Source of the DNA: Oligosphaera ethanolica
Lineage (GTDB): Bacteria > Verrucomicrobiota > Lentisphaeria > Oligosphaerales > Oligosphaeraceae
Length of the DNA stretch: 64,000 bases
NCBI RefSeq assembly: GCF_030814695.1
Contig: NZ_JAUSVL010000001.1
Location: forward strand, 806,001-870,000
Reading direction: 5' to 3'
Shown: positions 45,108 to 53,903 of the stretch, in pieces
How positions within the stretch are numbered: the stretch's first letter is position 1
Layout of the letters: every line of letters starts with the position of its first letter
The notes under the pieces: model-generated
Told to the model about the DNA's origin: nothing
What the model saw: only the letters and a program-made list of their open reading frames with translations
Database searches by the model: none
Position numbers and translations under genes: made by a program

Positions 45108-45989
45108 TTAGTTGCCGGTCCCGCAGCACTTCTTGTATTTTTTGGCGCTGCCACAAGGACAGGGGTCATTGCGGCCGACCTTCGGTGCTTCCCGCACCAC
45201 CGGCTTGCCGCGCTCAGGCATGCTGACGTCCTGCTCATCCCCCGCCGGTTTGAGCATCGCCGCCACTTCCGCTGGCATATCTTCGTAAAGCCCTTTGTGC
45301 TCCTTACGCAGCATGTCGCGGAAATGGTGACTGCCTGCACCGAAGAGGCCGTTGACCACCTTGCGCACAAACGAGGTCTGGTCGCCAAGACGACCACTGT
45401 CCAGCACGTTCATCACCTGGGGCTTCAGCTTGATGCCGCCAACCACCGTCGCATTGACCACCAGCGCCATCCACAGCTGCCAGTTGTCCTTGGCATCCAA
45501 CCCCTGGTCCAACAGCACGCGATACTGCTCAACCGCCTCACGCTCACTCACCCGGCCCTCAAGCCACAGAAAATGAATCGCCAGCAGGGCCTGCTCACGC
45601 AGAACCAACTGCAAACTACTGTCCAGAACCAGGTCGCCAAATACCGGCAGGTCATCAGCCGCCGCCAAAGAGCCGAAAATACGATGCAGATCCAGCGCCA
45701 GCCAGTCCTTCTCGGGCATTAACTCCGCAAAACGCGGTTGGCGAACCAGCCGTAGCAGATCGCCAAAAGACTGCTCGTCACGCCAATGCGCCAACCACAG
45801 CAAGGTCACCCGCAAGCTCGCCAGGCTATCCGCAGCCGACAAATCGTCAGGCGCGAGAGCAAAATGAGCTAGGCTAGCGCGCAACGCGCTCTTCGCCGCC
45901 TCACCATCGGCCTGCACCGCCGCAACCCCGGCGGCAATCTTCTCCGCGTCAGCATCGGCAAATAACAACGCTATATCTTTACTGTCCAT
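45108..45989 (-). CDS. DUF1186-like helical protein with C-terminal SEC-C zinc motif
   Basis: 293 residues. The body is helical and repetitive with a HEAT-like look (about 30-210). The C-terminus [20 protein letters not shown] is a perfect SEC-C zinc motif, as at the tail of SecA and of many other proteins. The overall layout matches proteins with a DUF1186-like domain plus SEC-C, of unknown function. It lies upstream of dapL on the same strand with an 87-bp gap. A role in protein interaction through the SEC-C zinc motif is inferred only. Confidence 0.75.
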   Translation of the reverse strand: MDSKDIALLFADADAEKIAAGVAAVQADGEAAKSALRASLAHFALAPDDLSAADSLASLRVTLLWLAHWRDEQSFGDLLRLVRQPRFAELMPEKDWLALDLHRIFGSLAAADDLPVFGDLVLDSSLQLVLREQALLAIHFLWLEGRVSEREAVEQYRVLLDQGLDAKDNWQLWMALVVNATVVGGIKLKPQVMNVLDSGRLGDQTSFVRKVVNGLFGAGSHHFRDMLRKEHKGLYEDMPAEVAAMLKPAGDEQDVSMPERGKPVVREAPKVGRNDPCPCGSAKKYKKCCGTGN

Positions 45990-46108
45990 AGAAATCGCTC
46001 ATTTCCTAAAGCAGAATGTTTCCCCAAGACATGACCGGCATCGGCACTGGGCAAAAAGTCTTAATATACCCGAAGTATGACCCAACCGCCATTCATTTGG
46101 CCGTATCA

Positions 46109-46286
46109 GACCGATCAGACCGATCAGACCGATCAGACCGATCAAGTCGACGATCCGTCCGATCCGTCCGATCCGTCCGCGATAAAGAGCAAGATGATCA
46201 GACCGATCAGGCCGCGTAGGGGCCGGACCTATGTGTCCGCCCTAGCCCGATCCGTCCGATCCGTCCGATCCGTCCGCGACAACAAG
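46109..46286. repeat. Nonanucleotide array sharing the plan of 38980-39203
   Basis: Four GACCGATCA units, then CAAGTCGAC, then three GATCCGTCC units closing with GCGATAA; a second run of three GATCCGTCC follows at about 46250-46278. The spacer between the SEC-C gene and the 3' end of the M24 gene is otherwise featureless. The AAGTCGAC junction is identical in both arrays. Confidence 0.9.
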
Positions 46287-46383
46287 ACAGAAGATCAGAC
46301 CGCGATAAAATCGGCGACATCGGCGGAGACCAGTACCCGCACCGCAACCCGCGCCCCACTCCGCGCGCGCCCGCGCAGCCTCT

Positions 46384-47523
46384 TCAGGGTATTTCCAGGT
46401 ACACCGGCGCCGTCGTCAGGTTTTCGGCGCCAGCGTCGGTGATGACTGCGACGTCTTCGATGCGAATGCCGCCCCATTCGGGGTAGTAGAGCCCCGGCTC
46501 AATGGTCACCACGTTACCCGTCACCAGCGGCGCGTCATTACGCAGATTCAAGCCGGGGTATTCATGGATGTCCAGCCCGACGCCATGCCCCGTGCTGTGA
46601 AAAAAGCCTCGGGCCGGCCCGGGTTCAAACACAGTCACGTAGCCGTCTTCGGCAAAAACGGCCTCGACGCGTTCGTGCACGGCCTTGGCAATCACGCCCG
46701 CGGCCAGCATCGCCAGCGCCTCGCGCTGGGCCCGTTGCACGCTGGCGAAGGCACGGCGGACGCAATCAGGCGCGCGCCCCTTGACCAGGGTCCGCGTCAA
46801 GTCACCATAGTAGCCCGTGCGGTCACAGCGGGGAAAAATGTCCAGCACGATCGGCGCATTGGCCGCAATCGGGCCGCTACCCTCACAGTGAGGACTGGCG
46901 CCCTGCGTGCCTGGTGCCGTGATGGTGTGAGAGGCCGTGCCACCATGTCGCGCCACTTCGGCGTTGATCTCGCCGCGCAGCAACTCGGCCGTTAGCACTG
47001 CGCCCTGCCAGCAGACCATGCCAGCGGCGTCAATGACGCTCTCCCGCAACACCTGTTCGGCCCGCCGCAGGCCGGCCTCGGCTAGCTGCACGCCCTCGCG
47101 CAACCACTCAATCTCTTGAGCCGTCTTGACGGCCCGCGATGGACAAAAATGCGGCACGCTCGCCAACACAAGCCCCTTATCCAGCAGAATTTTGGCCAAC
47201 GCGAAGGGAAAATTGGCCGGCACCTGCCAGGTCGTAACGCCGCAGTGCCTCGTCAACGCTACGATCAGGTCACTGATCCCCGGTCGCTCTTCCACCACGC
47301 CCCAGCGCGCCGCGGCCTCCCTGGGCGTCAAAACGTCCAGCCCCGACCGGCACTCGGCCTGTGCCCGCGCCAGTTCCATGACGTTGATCACAATCCCCCG
47401 CTGCTCTCCAACTGCATACCACAAAAATTCGTCGGTCGTCGGAAAACCCGCCTCGTACCACAAGTCCGCACAAGCTTCGCTGGACGCGTAGAGCAGGCGG
47501 CCCGTCACCTCCACTCCACTCAT
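46384..47523 (-). CDS. M24-family metallopeptidase (Xaa-Pro aminopeptidase-like)
   Basis: 379 residues. An N-terminal creatinase-like domain (1-135) precedes the pita-bread catalytic domain. Metal ligands are Asp in VLDIFPRCDRTGYYGDLTRT (two Asp), His in FHSTGHGVGLDIHE, Glu in VTIEPGLYYPEWGG and Glu in GIRIEDVAVI. It probably cleaves an amino acid from a peptide with proline in the second position. No signal peptide, so cytoplasmic. Its start overlaps the stop of the TrpR-like gene by 4 bp, so the two are coupled. Confidence 0.92.
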   Translation of the reverse strand: MSGVEVTGRLLYASSEACADLWYEAGFPTTDEFLWYAVGEQRGIVINVMELARAQAECRSGLDVLTPREAAARWGVVEERPGISDLIVALTRHCGVTTWQVPANFPFALAKILLDKGLVLASVPHFCPSRAVKTAQEIEWLREGVQLAEAGLRRAEQVLRESVIDAAGMVCWQGAVLTAELLRGEINAEVARHGGTASHTITAPGTQGASPHCEGSGPIAANAPIVLDIFPRCDRTGYYGDLTRTLVKGRAPDCVRRAFASVQRAQREALAMLAAGVIAKAVHERVEAVFAEDGYVTVFEPGPARGFFHSTGHGVGLDIHEYPGLNLRNDAPLVTGNVVTIEPGLYYPEWGGIRIEDVAVITDAGAENLTTAPVYLEIP

Positions 47524-47894
47524 AGAGAGCCGCCCTTCCCTGTTTCCCGGGCGCTTTTGCGCGTCCGGGAATGCGCGGTCAGACCCTTCCCCTCCTGCTC
47601 GTATTCAGCCCAAACCCGCCTAACCACGCGGCAGAAATCGTCTTCACCATATTTCATCAGCCGGGAGCCACGGGCGATCTTGCCCAGACTAATGCCCAAG
47701 CGCTGACTAATGTCCCGTTGCGTGAAACCGGCCTCCAGACACTGCAGCAAGCGCCAGCGCAGATGAATGCCCTCCAGCTCGGAGGGCGTCAGCAAACCCT
47801 GCAGCACCACCGCCAACTCGGCGCGATTGCGAGTTCGCAATAAAATGTCCGCCAATTCGTCAACCCATGGAGCTATCTTGGGTTCCAGAGCCAT
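47520..47894 (-). CDS. TrpR/YerC-family DNA-binding regulator
   Basis: 124 residues from the ATG at 47894, with AAGGAGG seven bases upstream. The segment ELEGIHLRWRLLQCLEAGFTQRDISQRLGISLGKIARGSRLMKYG holds the Trp repressor-family helix-turn-helix (about residues 50-95; QRDISQRLGISLGKIARGS). The family includes TrpR and YerC/YecD; whether this one binds tryptophan cannot be told. A basic tail of about 25 residues follows. It is the first gene of an overlapping pair with the M24 peptidase. Confidence 0.86.
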   Translation of the reverse strand: MALEPKIAPWVDELADILLRTRNRAELAVVLQGLLTPSELEGIHLRWRLLQCLEAGFTQRDISQRLGISLGKIARGSRLMKYGEDDFCRVVRRVWAEYEQEGKGLTAHSRTRKSARETGKGGSL

Positions 47895-48108
47895 AGTCGC
47901 CTCCTTGCCTGAAGTCACACGAGATAAAGATCAAAGACTAACCATAATCCGCGCAACCTGTTTTTCGACTGTCCACACGCTATTCACCGCGCTTTTTCTT
48001 GCAAAGCGCCGCCGGCTGTCCTACAGTTTCTTCGTGCCTGCGGCCCTCTGCAGCAGCGCCCCTCGCCACGACTCGCTTGAACCCCAACGCGCATGATGGA
48101 GCACCGCC
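47895..48108. other. Divergent spacer between TrpR-like and secreted-module genes
   Basis: A 214-bp gap between divergent genes that holds ribosome sites for both. No clear TrpR-type palindrome or sigma70 promoter could be picked out by eye. Confidence 0.35.
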
Positions 48109-49098
48109 ATGTTTTCCACCCGCCTCGTCCTCGTCCCCGCCCTCGTATGCTGCGCTGTGACCGGCATGGCCCAGACACTGTTGCACTTCGAAGCCGAAGA
48201 AGTCATCGTCAACAAGGAAGTCGTCATCAAAGACAAAATGCGCCCCGATCTCTGGACGTACTGGACCACCGACAAGGACGCGGACAAAAAATGGTCCGGC
48301 GGCGTGGTCATCCGCAGCCCCGAAGTCAAAACAGACCGCGCCACCCCCGAAGAAGGCGCGCCCGTCCTCTATGTGAGCATTCCCATGCCCGAATCGGGCA
48401 CCTGGGACATTCGCGCCACGGGCATCAACCGGCCCATCGCCCTGTCCCGCGACGGCGGCAAAACCTGGATACGGCAGACGTCACCACTCATCGCCGAAGG
48501 CGTTGTCGCCGACGGCACGCCCTTCACCTGTTGCTTCGATGACGCCTTCGCCCATGACAAACCAGAGCACCGCGGCGCCACCTACCTGGATTACTTCAGC
48601 ATCATCCCCGCCATTCCCACCGTCAATGGTGTCAAAAATCCCGACTTCGAAGCCGTAACCACCACCAATGCTGACGCCCCGCCAGCTGGCTGGTCGTGGT
48701 GGTCGCGGGACGGCGCCGGCCAGGCTCGGCCCTTCAACGATGCCAAATCAGGCAAACAAGCCGCAAAAATCACCTTCACCGGCGACAAAGACTGGGCTTT
48801 CAATAACGACGGCGGCATCACCGTCAGCAAGGGCCAGCAATTCACCGGCAGCGTCTGGGTCAAAATCCTCAGCGCCAAGTCGGCAACGGCGATCACCCTG
48901 CAGGCCGTGGGCAGCAAGGACAAAAAAGTCGTCAAACACGGCTACGCTGCCGCCAAAGCCAGCGACAGCAATGACTGGCAACTGCTGACAACGACTTTCA
49001 CCATCGGCGACGACATTGACCACATCCGCCTGCGCATCATCGGCGCCGGCGACACCGACATCGTCGTCGATACCTGCAATCTTGAACCAGCAAACTGA
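48109..49098 (+). CDS. Secreted protein homologous to the N-terminal region of the adjacent PL11-type enzyme
   Basis: 329 residues. Signal peptide about 1-21 (LVLVPALVCCAVTGMAQ). Two beta-rich modules follow. The first (about 25-165) contains DKDADKKWSGGVVIRSPEV, GKTWIR and GATYLDYFSII; the second (about 170-325) has NPDFEAV, PPAGWSWW and a terminal DTCNLEP, like carbohydrate-binding modules of the CBM4/9 class. Both modules recur, in the same order, at the start of the gene at 49135 (DKDADKKWSAAVVIRSPIV; NPDFEAG; PPGWTWW). No catalytic domain follows, so this looks like a free-standing binding partner. The gap to the next gene is 36 bp, so co-transcription is likely. Confidence 0.75.
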   Translation: MFSTRLVLVPALVCCAVTGMAQTLLHFEAEEVIVNKEVVIKDKMRPDLWTYWTTDKDADKKWSGGVVIRSPEVKTDRATPEEGAPVLYVSIPMPESGTWDIRATGINRPIALSRDGGKTWIRQTSPLIAEGVVADGTPFTCCFDDAFAHDKPEHRGATYLDYFSIIPAIPTVNGVKNPDFEAVTTTNADAPPAGWSWWSRDGAGQARPFNDAKSGKQAAKITFTGDKDWAFNNDGGITVSKGQQFTGSVWVKILSAKSATAITLQAVGSKDKKVVKHGYAAAKASDSNDWQLLTTTFTIGDDIDHIRLRIIGAGDTDIVVDTCNLEPAN

Positions 49099-49134
49099 CG
49101 CGCCCCGAAACCCAAGTCCCTCGGAGGATCCAGC

Positions 49135-52100
49135 ATGTTCGCACGCACTCGCACCCGCGCCGCCATCACGGCCGCCATCGCTGGCGCCATCACGGCCCTG
49201 CCCCTGCTCGTCCGCGCCCAGCGCATTGAAGTCGAAACAACCATCGTCAATCACGATGCCACCACCGACGATGTCGTCAGCGAAAAACACTGGTGCATCT
49301 GGCGCAGCGACAAGGACGCCGACAAAAAATGGTCCGCCGCCGTCGTCATCCGCAGCCCCATCGTCCGCCAAGACCGCACGGACAGCGCCGAGGGCGCGCC
49401 ACCCCTGCACTGCCGCATCCCCGTTCCCGAACCCGGCATCTACTCGCTCAGTCTCTTCGGCTCGCAGCGCCCAGTAGGCGTGTCCCTCGACGGCGGCACG
49501 ACCTGGCAGCGCTTCACTCAAGGCACTCTCGCCAGCGCCATGGACGTCACTGCCGACCATATCGATTGCCATTTCGATGACCGCTTCGCCGCCGAAATAC
49601 CCGCCCAGCAGGGCGCGGCATACCTCGACTATTTCATCCTCGAACGCATCACCAATGTCAAAAACAACCTCGCCAACCCCGATTTCGAAGCCGGCCAGCC
49701 CGGCGCCACGCCGCCCGGCTGGACCTGGTGGCACCGCGAAAACCTCGGTCAAGCCGTCATCACCATCAGCGCCCCCGAAGGCAAGCAGGCCCTGCACATC
49801 ACCACGCCCGCAGGGCGCGACTGGAACTGCAACAACGCTTTCCGCATGGCCGTCAAGCCCGATACCGAATACCGCATCAGCGCCCGCGCCAAAACCGCCA
49901 CCGGCGGCGCCAATCTCGCTATCGTCGGCCTCAAAAATGGCCAGGTCGTCACCTGGCAACACGGCGCCGCCAGACTCCGCAGCAATAGCGACTGGCACGA
50001 AGCAAAGGGATTCCTCACGTTCACCGCTGAGGACGATCTCGACGAGGTCTACCTGCGCATCGCCGGCAGCGGCGCCGCCGATATCATCATCGACGATATC
50101 GCCATCACCCAGGTCATCCGCGGCGCCACCCCGCCACGCCCCCCCGTGCGGGGCTTTGCGACGTCCCGCGTGCAGGAAGCCATGGACCGCGGCCTCGTCG
50201 CCATGCCCGACGCCGGCGGCGTCTATCTGTCCTGGCGTCTCCGCAAAGACGACCCGCAGGACATCGCCTTCAATGTCGTCCGTACGCGCCAAGGCCAACA
50301 GACCGTAATCAGCCCCGCGCCCATCCGCCAAACCGGCGATTTCTTCGATGCCAATGGCCTCCCCGGCGACAGCTACGAGGTCGTTGCCGTCAACGCCCCC
50401 AATGCGCCTGCTGGCAAAGCCGTCGCCGTCGCCCGGGCCGATGCCGGCGACCTGCCCTACTTGTCCTACAAGATCAGTAACCCGGAAGCTAGCGTGCAGA
50501 AAGTCGGCGTCGGGGATCTCAATGGCGACGGCGCTTACGACTATGTCGTCAAACACCCCAGCGGCAATGTCGACCCCTGGAGCGTGGTCTGGTACGCGTC
50601 ACCCGAAACCTACAAACTTGAAGCAATCCTCAGCGACGGCACCATCCTGTGGACCAACGACCTCGGTTGGGCCATCGAACGCGGCATCTGGTACTCGCCT
50701 TTCGTCGTCCATGACCTCACCGGCGACGGCAAGGCCGAAGTCGCCCTCAAACTCGGCGAAGGCGACCCGCGCGATGCCGACGGCAAAGTCACCTCCGGCC
50801 ACGAATGGCTCGTGATCTGGGACGGCATGACCGGCCAAGAAATTGCCCGCGCCCCATGGCCCGAACGCAAAACATTCGAAAGCTACAATCTCGCCTCGCG
50901 AAACCAAATCATGGTCGCCTACCTCGATGGCAAGACGCCCTGCATCGTCGCCCTCCGCGGCACCTACGGCGCTATGCTCGCCGACGCCTGGCAACTCAAC
51001 AACGGCAAGCTCGAAAAACTCTGGTCCTACAACAACGAAGAACTCTCCAGCCGCTTCTGGGGACAGGGCGCGCACACCAACTACGCACTCGATATCGATA
51101 ACGACGGCCGCGACGAAATCATCCTCGGCAGCGCCGTCATCGACGACAATGGCCAGCCACTCTGGACCACTGGCAAGGGACACCCCGACGGCGTCTTCGT
51201 CGGCAAACTCCGCCCCGATCTCCCCGGCCTGCAAATCGGCTACATCATGGAAAGCCGCCAACGCAAAGGCGGCATCTGCATGGCCGACGCCCTCACCGGC
51301 AAAATGCTCTGGGAACTCGACACGCCGACCTCGCACGTCGACGGCAAAGGCACCTGCGCCGATCTCGACCCGCGCTACCCCGGCGTCGAACTCGCCGGCG
51401 CCGACATGGCCATCCTCGAACCCGGCACTAACAAACGCGGCCTGGTCACCGGCTGGCTCTTCACCGCCAACGGCGAACTCCTCAAGGAAGGCAAAGACAT
51501 GCCCTACCGCTTCGGCACCTGGACGGTTTATTGGGACGCCGATCTGCAAAAAGAACTCATCCGCGGCAAAATCGTCGATCCCGACGGCTACGACGTCAGC
51601 ACCGCCACCCGCCGCGGATCAATCATCATGGTCGCCGATGTCCTCGGCGACTGGCGCGAAGAAATCTTCGCGTCCGTCCCCGGCGAGCTGCGCATCTACA
51701 CGACAACCATCCCAGCCATGGACCGCCGGACCTGCCTGATGCAAGAACACAACTACCGCCTGCGTATCGCCTCCAACGCCATGGGCTATCCCTCGGAAGC
51801 CATGCTGCCTTACGACCCCGAAAGCGAATCGCCTAACCTCAACCTGACCTACCAGCTCAACGACGACGGCGCCAGCCTCCGCATCGTCGCGGTCGCTTCC
51901 CGCCACGCGGCCATCACCGGCGAGATAAGTCTCGACCCCATCGCTGGCGTGACTTTCTCACCAGCGTCATTCCCGGTCAATCTCCAGCCCGGCGAACGCC
52001 TGGTCACCACCATCACACCCACCTGGGACAACGGCTACGATGGCCACATCAAGGCCCGCCTCAACCTCGGCAACGGCACGTCCCTCCAAGGACAGGTCTT

Positions 52101-52548
52101 CGCCCGAGCACCACGCGGCACCCTCAAAAATGCCATCATCCGCGAAGCCGAAGACATCAGTTCGCAACAGGGCGGCACCGTGCAAATACGCGATGACAAG
52201 GCCGGCACCAGCGGCAAGTCCATCTCCCATTGGGACCCCCTGGGACACACGCTCAGCTGGGAAATCACCGTGCCCAAACCCGGCAAATACCACTTCTTCG
52301 TCCGCTACTGCAATGTCAGCGGCGCCAAACGACGCGTCGTCATCAATGACCAGGACCTCGGCGAATGCACCTTCGCCGCCACCGGCGGCTTCGGCGGCTC
52401 CGCCCTCGACTGGGATCACTTCAGCCCTGTCCACAACGGCCACAAGATGGTCTTCGAACTCAAGGCCGGCACACAACGCGTCGTCATGGAAAACACCGAC
52501 GGCGCCGGCAATAATCTCGACTACGTCGCCCTCAAAGCCGTGGAATAA
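49135..52548 (+). CDS. Rhamnogalacturonan lyase, PL11-type, with extra binding modules
   Basis: 1137 residues. Signal peptide about 1-24. Residues 25-325 are the two modules shared with the preceding gene. The catalytic domain (about 345-920) has the eight-bladed propeller features of PL11: GDLNGDGAYDYVVKHPS, HDLTGDGKAEVALKLGEGD, ALDIDNDGRDEIILG and ADVLGDWREEIF, calcium-binding D-x-D-x-D-G loops spaced along the sequence. The last 150 residues (from REAEDIS) are a CBM6/35-like module. PL11 enzymes cleave the rhamnogalacturonan-I backbone of pectin. It is exported, so it acts on polymer outside the cytoplasm. Three non-catalytic modules suggest strong anchoring to substrate. Confidence 0.88.
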   Translation: MFARTRTRAAITAAIAGAITALPLLVRAQRIEVETTIVNHDATTDDVVSEKHWCIWRSDKDADKKWSAAVVIRSPIVRQDRTDSAEGAPPLHCRIPVPEPGIYSLSLFGSQRPVGVSLDGGTTWQRFTQGTLASAMDVTADHIDCHFDDRFAAEIPAQQGAAYLDYFILERITNVKNNLANPDFEAGQPGATPPGWTWWHRENLGQAVITISAPEGKQALHITTPAGRDWNCNNAFRMAVKPDTEYRISARAKTATGGANLAIVGLKNGQVVTWQHGAARLRSNSDWHEAKGFLTFTAEDDLDEVYLRIAGSGAADIIIDDIAITQVIRGATPPRPPVRGFATSRVQEAMDRGLVAMPDAGGVYLSWRLRKDDPQDIAFNVVRTRQGQQTVISPAPIRQTGDFFDANGLPGDSYEVVAVNAPNAPAGKAVAVARADAGDLPYLSYKISNPEASVQKVGVGDLNGDGAYDYVVKHPSGNVDPWSVVWYASPETYKLEAILSDGTILWTNDLGWAIERGIWYSPFVVHDLTGDGKAEVALKLGEGDPRDADGKVTSGHEWLVIWDGMTGQEIARAPWPERKTFESYNLASRNQIMVAYLDGKTPCIVALRGTYGAMLADAWQLNNGKLEKLWSYNNEELSSRFWGQGAHTNYALDIDNDGRDEIILGSAVIDDNGQPLWTTGKGHPDGVFVGKLRPDLPGLQIGYIMESRQRKGGICMADALTGKMLWELDTPTSHVDGKGTCADLDPRYPGVELAGADMAILEPGTNKRGLVTGWLFTANGELLKEGKDMPYRFGTWTVYWDADLQKELIRGKIVDPDGYDVSTATRRGSIIMVADVLGDWREEIFASVPGELRIYTTTIPAMDRRTCLMQEHNYRLRIASNAMGYPSEAMLPYDPESESPNLNLTYQLNDDGASLRIVAVASRHAAITGEISLDPIAGVTFSPASFPVNLQPGERLVTTITPTWDNGYDGHIKARLNLGNGTSLQGQVFARAPRGTLKNAIIREAEDISSQQGGTVQIRDDKAGTSGKSISHWDPLGHTLSWEITVPKPGKYHFFVRYCNVSGAKRRVVINDQDLGECTFAATGGFGGSALDWDHFSPVHNGHKMVFELKAGTQRVVMENTDGAGNNLDYVALKAVE

Positions 52549-52676
52549 ATCACGCGGCGGCGTGCGTCAACGGCCATCGCGCAGCGCCCACTACCGCTGC
52601 ACGGTGTTTTGTTGTGGAACTCATCTTTGCTTAGTTTAGCTTTGCTTGAGGTCATCCCAAAGAAAGCGGTCAGTAA

Positions 52677-53445
52677 CCATCCCGGTGGGGAAAACACCGG
52701 GGACAATTTGCAGGAAACCCACGGCCAACCGCCGCTCAGCCAGTCGACCTTGATTTCCGCCGACCTTTGCGGCAGCGGTGTCATAGCGGCCCCAGAGTAG
52801 CAGCGGCTTCCAGCCGCTGTGCGCACGACTCGTGCGGCGGGGGAGACGGGCCGGGTACGGTCGGCGTGGATGACGAGGACGGTTTTATGAGCCGTCTTGT
52901 CGGAGTGGGCGAGACGCCCACTCCACGGCCGCGAGACGTAATCGGTCAGTGTACACCCCGGCGCTTCGCTGGGACAATTTGCAGGAAACCCACGGCCCGC
53001 CGCCGCCCAGCCATTCGATCTTGATTTCCGCCGACCTTTGCGGCAACGTGTTTCATAGGAGTAACCACCCCGGTGGGGAAAACACCGGGGACAATTTGCA
53101 GGAAACCCACGGCCAGCCGCCGCCCATATGGGAGACTAACCAGGCAGCAAGTTTCATAGGAGTAACCACCCCGGCGCTTCGCTGGGACAATTTGCAGGAA
53201 ACCCACGGCCCGCCGCCGCCCAGCCATCCGACCTTGATTTCCGCCGACCTTTGCGGCAACGTGTTTCATAGGAGTAACCACCCCGGCGCTTCGCTGGGAC
53301 AATTTGCAGGAAACCCACGGCCCGCCGCCGCCCAGCCATCCGACCTTGATTTCCGCCGACCTTTGCGGCAACGTGTTTCATAGGAGTAACCACCCCGGTA
53401 GGGAAAACACCGGGGACAATTTGCAGGAAACCCACGGCCAGCATT
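52677..53445 (+). repeat. Stacked hairpin repeats, six copies
   Basis: The core GGACAATTTGCAGGAAACCC occurs six times (near 52701, 52973, 53090, 53186, 53300, 53415). Full units of about 110-116 bp continue with a GCCGCCGCC stretch and CTTGATTTCCGCCGACCTTT, and are joined by TTTCATAGGAGTAACCACC. Before each core is one of two hairpins: CCCCGGTG-loop-CACCGGGG or CCCGGCG-CTT-CGCTGGG. Between the first two copies lies the linker shared with 26584-26695. No credible gene is in the cluster. Confidence 0.93.
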
Positions 53446-53463
53446 TGAGCGCCCTGTCGCAAA

Positions 53464-53703
53464 CCGCCGTCCCGGCGGCATTTGAGCACTGAAAGCGCGA
53501 TATATGATAGCCCAAGGCAAGCGCCGCCGTCCCGGCGGCATTTGGCGCTTAAAGCGCGATATATGATAGCCCAGGGCAAGCGACGCCGTCTCGGCGGCAT
53601 TTGAGCGCTGAAAGCGCGAGATATGATAGCCCAGGGCAAGCGCCGCCGTCTCGGCGGCATTTGAGCGCTGAAAGCGCGATATATGATAGCCCAGGGCAAG
53701 CGA
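53464..53703 (+). repeat. 60-bp tandem repeat, four copies
   Basis: Units start at 53464, 53524, 53583 and 53643 and read CCGCCGTC(C/T)CGGCGGCATTT, then GCGCTGAAAGCGCGATATATG and GATAGCCCAGGGCAAGC. Each holds a GCCGTCTCGGC-type hairpin. The end of the last unit runs directly into the inverted partial 232-bp element, whose CCCAGGGCAAGCG is also the end of this unit. Confidence 0.93.
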
Positions 53704-53810
53704 CGCCGAAGGCGGAGCGACGCCCTGGGTACAACGGCGACATTGTTCGTGTTCCTCGGCCTCTTTGGCCCCAGTCGGCGAAGCTGACTGGGGCCAAAGA
53801 GGCAATGGAA
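53690..53810 (-). repeat. Partial inverted copy of the 232-bp double-hairpin element
   Basis: Matches, on the minus strand, the middle part of the copies at 16912 and 57812, including the long GCCTCTTTGGCCCCAGTC hairpin with full arms. The outer ends (GCACGGCATGCC side and CTGCCGCTTCGCGG side) are missing, so it is truncated on both sides. Confidence 0.88.
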
Positions 53811-53903
53811 CCAGGCAATGCCTTCCCCGTCCTGTACCGTAATGCCCGGCGCGGTGCTTTTTTAGGTCGTCCCTTTCCTCCCCCTCGCAGAACCCAACAA
53901 TGC

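Noticed and set aside
48748..50556. Long minus-strand open frame of about 600 codons
   Set aside because: Antisense to the secreted module gene and the PL11-type gene; Gly/Ala/Asp-rich composition typical of a shadow frame.
52677..53703. CRISPR array
   Set aside because: The units are repeated with little or no unique spacer, exceed 55-110 bp, and no cas genes are nearby.
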